NCBI GenBank assembly: GCA_025999775.1
Contig: BNXT01000002.1
Coordinates: 1-28,650, forward strand
Length of the DNA stretch: 28,650 bases
From: Bacteroidia bacterium
Lineage (GTDB): Bacteria; Bacteroidota; Bacteroidia; Bacteroidales; P3
Direction: 5' to 3'
Positions 25,688-28,650 of this stretch are shown one piece after another. Position 1 is the first letter of the stretch, and each line of letters starts with the position of its first letter. The notes under the pieces were generated by a model. That model saw only the letters and a list, made by a program, of their open reading frames with translations. It was not told where the DNA came from and made no database searches. Position numbers and translations under genes: made by a program.

Positions 25688-28501
25688 CTATTTTTTAACA
25701 AATTTTGCAGTCTTCACTGAGCCGTCTTCGGTAACAATTTTTACCAAATAAATACCGGCGCTTAGGCTTTCTACAGGCACTACGACGGCGTTTTCAGTAG
25801 TAATGTTGTGTGTCAACACGGCTTTACCGGCGAGGTCGAACAAGGTTACCTGGCGGATGTTGCGACCCTCGATGGTAACGGCTTCCGTGGCAGGATTCGG
25901 ATACATCCGTATCACATCAATGGTTACAGGATTGATTGCTGAAGGTGTACCCGCTTTGGTGATCGTTACGATATACGTAGCGGAGGTGCCGTCTTCAGCG
26001 GTAACGACGTAGTTCACAGGATTGGTGAAATCGTTCACGGTTACACCGGACGTCTGTACGCTATCATTGACCGTTACCACAGCGCCGTCGCTGGCTTTGA
26101 AAGTAACGGCGATAGAATCGACATCCAGAACGCTCGTAGTAGGCAGTTCAGCAGAGATAGCTAAAGCGGTGATAGTAGCGAGCGTAGTATCGGTACCGGC
26201 TATAACCGACATCGCCGTGATGTCGTGATCAGGTTTAGGCGAACGGATAGAGAACGCGTAGCTTGCCGCTGAAGTCAATGCTTGATTAGTCGTCTCTTGT
26301 TTAACAGCGCCTACCGGTACGTTAACCGTGAGTGTAGCATTAAATGGCGCAGTGAAGTAAATACGAGCCGAGTTACCGATGCACTTCACGCTATCTACAG
26401 TGGCTCCGGCAATGGTAATAAGGCTGAGATTGTCGGCTTTGATACGCTTGTTGAAGCGTACATCCACCAATCCTGTAGGATTTAAACCGCTATCTAAGGT
26501 CGGGTTGAACCAATGTGAATAGAACGGCGTTACATCACCTGCAGGAACGGTTTTAATTACTTCAATATCGTGTATTTGTCCGCCATTGGCTACGGTGTTG
26601 AGGCTGAACGCTTTGAGGTCGGAACCGGTATAGTCGTAATGAACAAGTTTGGCATTCGGCAAGTTCACCGTGCCATCAGTACCAACACTATCAAGACGTA
26701 AAACGCCGGTGTTATCGCTCAACGACAAGATACGTAGGTTTGTACCGCCATTATTAATGCCATACATCAATTTGAACGGACCTTGGAAAGCAGGTAAAGT
26801 CGTTGTTGAAGGATGATTGTTCATAGTTACACGTCCCCATGATAAACCGATATCTTGACCGACATTGCTATTGCTGTTGTAGCCGTAAATTTGAATGGTA
26901 CGATTACCATTTATTGTGCTGAACACGAAATCATCAATAGTCAAAGAAGTGGTCGGGTTAATGGTGTAATCTAAACGACTGCTTGATACATTATTACTGA
27001 TAATACTGTCGGACAATGCAACAAAGCGTGGTGTTGACCAGCTGGTAGTAGCAAAGTCAGTGTAATAAACAACATCTTCTACGAAGCCTGTCGTTGCCGG
27101 ATCAAAAGCTAAATTCAGTAGGAAAGCGGCGGCGGTTAAATTCCCGTATCCATCGGTGAATAAACCGGCGGGGATAGTCAGTGTTAAAGCATCTGTGCCG
27201 TTCCAATCGGCAGCAGTGTAATCAATAGACCACGATAGCCCGTTGCCTGCCAATACACCGAAGTTAGCCGGCGTTAGACCATTGAACAGCACCGGATTCG
27301 TACATGAGCCATTGATAGAGACTACTTCGCTGAAATTTAGCGTGATAGTACCGGTTCTGCTTACGGCTGCGCCCTCTATTGGCGTAGCAGTGAAGGTCGG
27401 AGCTACAACATCACGAATAAAGGTTACGGTATAAACCGTATTATTTGCGGGCGTAGCGGTTTCTTCAACAGTAACGGTTACCACCGCAGTATCGTTTACG
27501 AAAGTGTTGCTGCTGCCGCTAACCGGATTTAAAGTTACCGTTACGTCGCTGGCAGCTACTGTTGTGGCAGCTACTACAGGCGTTACCGTAGCATCGTTAG
27601 CAAGCACAACGGTGTAGTTTGTAGTGTTGGTATTGAATCCGTTAATGGTCGTGCCAGCAATAGTGAGATCCGACAATTTGGTGGAAACGGCGGGAGTGGC
27701 GGTAGTTACCGCATCTGCCCAAGTCGTAGCCACACGAAGTCCGCCGAATAATACTGAATATACAACAGAACCATTGCCACGTATGAGTATGTGAGATATT
27801 GTGGTTGCGTCGGCTGTTGCTAAATCAAGAGGCATATTAACGGTTACTGTGGGCGTTGGTTCGGGTTGTCCGGGAATTGGATCAACAAAAAGCTCCGCTA
27901 TATCGTTGTTTGATCCCGATACGATGGTGTATTTGAGTACAAGAAGATGAGGTACATTTGCCGGATACTCTGTAGCAGTAGCGTCCCATGATACGTCAGC
28001 TACGGTTCCAATGTTTTTTACAACCCCGAACACTAATTGACTACTACTGCTTCCTTTCTTCACATAGACACGCGGACGGATGGTAGTACTATTCTGAGCA
28101 AGCCCTAAGATTGGTATCCCGCTTGCGGCACCCAGCGTGTCTCCTTCAAATTTTGCCATATACGCGAGATAAACAGTGCCCGGAGTATTTACGGCAGACG
28201 ATAGCGGTAATGAAAGCGTGTGTGTTGAACCGGCTGCGTGAGGAAATAAGACTGTTTGTCCCACGCCAGAATGAATGTAACTTGCCGATGTGGTCAGAGT
28301 TAACGGCGTCGCTACAATGGTTGGATCTCCCACAGCTCCAGCTGTAACAGCGTTTGACCATGGTGATTGTCCGACAACCGTGCCGACAGTGTAAGTACTC
28401 AGATCATCGTTCAAAAGGACTTGAGCCGAAGCTGATTGTCCGGTAAAAAGCAGCGCTACGCTTAGTAGTAGCAGGTTTTTAAGAATAGTGTTTAGTTTCA
28501 T
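25688..28501 (-). CDS. T9SS-exported multidomain beta-sandwich protein
   Basis: The 937-residue product has a signal peptide (K2, hydrophobic core 9-20, likely cleavage after A26 in SASA-QV) and a T9SS sorting domain at about 863-937 (MYPNP, LFDLAGK, LSAGIYLVKI, end KFVKK). Between them I see, with decreasing certainty: an N-terminal beta-rich, LamG-like region (28-265); a cadherin-like beta-sandwich (275-363); a Big_5/SbsA-like Ig domain (367-466) with ITLNFSEVV; a second beta-rich region (470-650); another Big_5-like domain (660-752) with VDVRFNKRI; and a DUF5018-like domain (755-850) ending in TSATYIVTITKAG. It should be surface-bound or released. No catalytic motif is recognised, so an adhesive or glycan-binding role is only an inference. 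Confidence 0.9.
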   Translation of the reverse strand: MKLNTILKNLLLLSVALLFTGQSASAQVLLNDDLSTYTVGTVVGQSPWSNAVTAGAVGDPTIVATPLTLTTSASYIHSGVGQTVLFPHAAGSTHTLSLPLSSAVNTPGTVYLAYMAKFEGDTLGAASGIPILGLAQNSTTIRPRVYVKKGSSSSQLVFGVVKNIGTVADVSWDATATEYPANVPHLLVLKYTIVSGSNNDIAELFVDPIPGQPEPTPTVTVNMPLDLATADATTISHILIRGNGSVVYSVLFGGLRVATTWADAVTTATPAVSTKLSDLTIAGTTINGFNTNTTNYTVVLANDATVTPVVAATTVAASDVTVTLNPVSGSSNTFVNDTAVVTVTVEETATPANNTVYTVTFIRDVVAPTFTATPIEGAAVSRTGTITLNFSEVVSINGSCTNPVLFNGLTPANFGVLAGNGLSWSIDYTAADWNGTDALTLTIPAGLFTDGYGNLTAAAFLLNLAFDPATTGFVEDVVYYTDFATTSWSTPRFVALSDSIISNNVSSSRLDYTINPTTSLTIDDFVFSTINGNRTIQIYGYNSNSNVGQDIGLSWGRVTMNNHPSTTTLPAFQGPFKLMYGINNGGTNLRILSLSDNTGVLRLDSVGTDGTVNLPNAKLVHYDYTGSDLKAFSLNTVANGGQIHDIEVIKTVPAGDVTPFYSHWFNPTLDSGLNPTGLVDVRFNKRIKADNLSLITIAGATVDSVKCIGNSARIYFTAPFNATLTVNVPVGAVKQETTNQALTSAASYAFSIRSPKPDHDITAMSVIAGTDTTLATITALAISAELPTTSVLDVDSIAVTFKASDGAVVTVNDSVQTSGVTVNDFTNPVNYVVTAEDGTSATYIVTITKAGTPSAINPVTIDVIRMYPNPATEAVTIEGRNIRQVTLFDLAGKAVLTHNITTENAVVVPVESLSAGIYLVKIVTEDGSVKTAKFVKK

Positions 28502-28527
28502 AGCGTTTTATTTTTATGAATTGGTAT

Positions 28528-28541
28528 ATTGGTAAACCAAT
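28528..28541. repeat. Inverted repeat in the 5' leader of the secreted-protein gene
   Basis: ATTGGT and ACCAAT are separated by two bases, between the predicted promoter and the ATG. A second partial copy (AATTTGGT) follows. It could be an operator or a small leader hairpin; no regulator is encoded nearby. Confidence 0.45.
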
Positions 28542-28551
28542 TTGGTTTTTG

Positions 28552-28559
28552 CAAAGATA
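28552..28559 (-). promoter_or_regulatory. Predicted -7 promoter box of the secreted-protein gene
   Basis: On the minus strand TATCTTTG fits TAnnTTTG exactly and is identical to the predicted lepA box. The leader would be about 45-50 nt. Upstream are A and T tracts (28561-28597) with no clear TTG at -33; they may act as an UP-like element. Confidence 0.6.
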
Positions 28560-28596
28560 CAAAATTTTTTAAAAAAAAACGAGTTTTTTTTTAAAA

Positions 28597-28650
28597 ATTG
28601 AGAATTGAAAATTGAGAATTGAAAATTGAGAATTGAAAATTGAGAATTGA
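28597..28650. repeat. Heptanucleotide tandem array (ATTGARA), cut by the window end
   Basis: ATTGAGA and ATTGAAA alternate, giving a 14-bp double unit in nearly four copies with no mismatch before the window ends. The array lies about 38 bp upstream of the -7 box of the secreted-protein gene. Its full length is unknown. Confidence 0.9.

Noticed and set aside
25535..25720. Open frame of 61 codons in the repeat island
   Set aside because: It is made of the palindrome, heptads and terminator, and has no resemblance to a protein.
28597..28650. CRISPR-like array
   Set aside because: The units are 7 or 14 bp with no spacers, so it is a simple tandem repeat.
1..28650. tRNA, rRNA, riboswitch, insertion sequence or prophage genes
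   Set aside because: The spacers are short and explained by promoters, repeats and one terminator; no such sequence was recognised.

Overview
This window looks like a chromosomal segment from a member of the Bacteroidota, probably Bacteroidales or a close relative. Two large secreted proteins end in the sorting domain of the type IX secretion system (T9SS), which is essentially confined to this phylum. The intergenic regions carry the phylum's -7 promoter box (TAnnTTTG), and convincing Shine-Dalgarno sequences are absent. No tRNA, rRNA, CRISPR array, transposase or phage gene was found. The genus cannot be named from this sequence alone.

Layout: (1) 21-14228 (+) is one very large gene for a 4735-residue surface protein. 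It has a signal peptide, 55 InlB-B / Listeria-Bacteroides type repeats, a cadherin-like beta-sandwich and a T9SS C-terminal domain. (2) 14265-15278 (-) is tsaD (t6A tRNA modification), divergent from (3) 15378-19952 (+), a TamB-family envelope protein; their promoters lie in a short shared region. (4) 19944-21731 (-) is lepA (elongation factor 4), whose 3' end overlaps tamB by 9 bp. (5) 21925-25434 (+) is a SWIM zinc finger plus SNF2 ATPase protein. (6) 25435-25687 is a repeat-rich intergenic island ending in a strong terminator. (7) 25688-28501 (-) is a 937-residue T9SS-exported multidomain protein. (8) 28502-28650 holds its promoter and a heptanucleotide tandem array that runs off the window.

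The most striking structure is inside the giant gene. The 55 repeats fall into about eight classes, here called A-H, arranged in a second-level order. A seven-class unit (ABCDEFG, about 1.7 kb) occurs three times in a row and once more. A three-repeat unit (AFG) occurs twice. A different seven-repeat unit (AGFEGHB) occurs twice. The protein therefore seems to have grown by duplication of whole blocks, not of single repeats. It also carries an unusually dense set of D-(S/T)-(A/I/L/V/M/T) tripeptides, the known O-glycosylation sequon of Bacteroidota, often at one fixed place in the repeat. This suggests a heavily glycosylated fibrous surface adhesin or S-layer-like filament.

A second recurring theme is 7-bp tandem periodicity in three separate intergenic regions, one of which overlaps the predicted lepA promoter. 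The core genes (tsaD, tamB, lepA) are ordinary housekeeping genes. The two T9SS clients and the SNF2 protein show no evident operon link to them or to each other.
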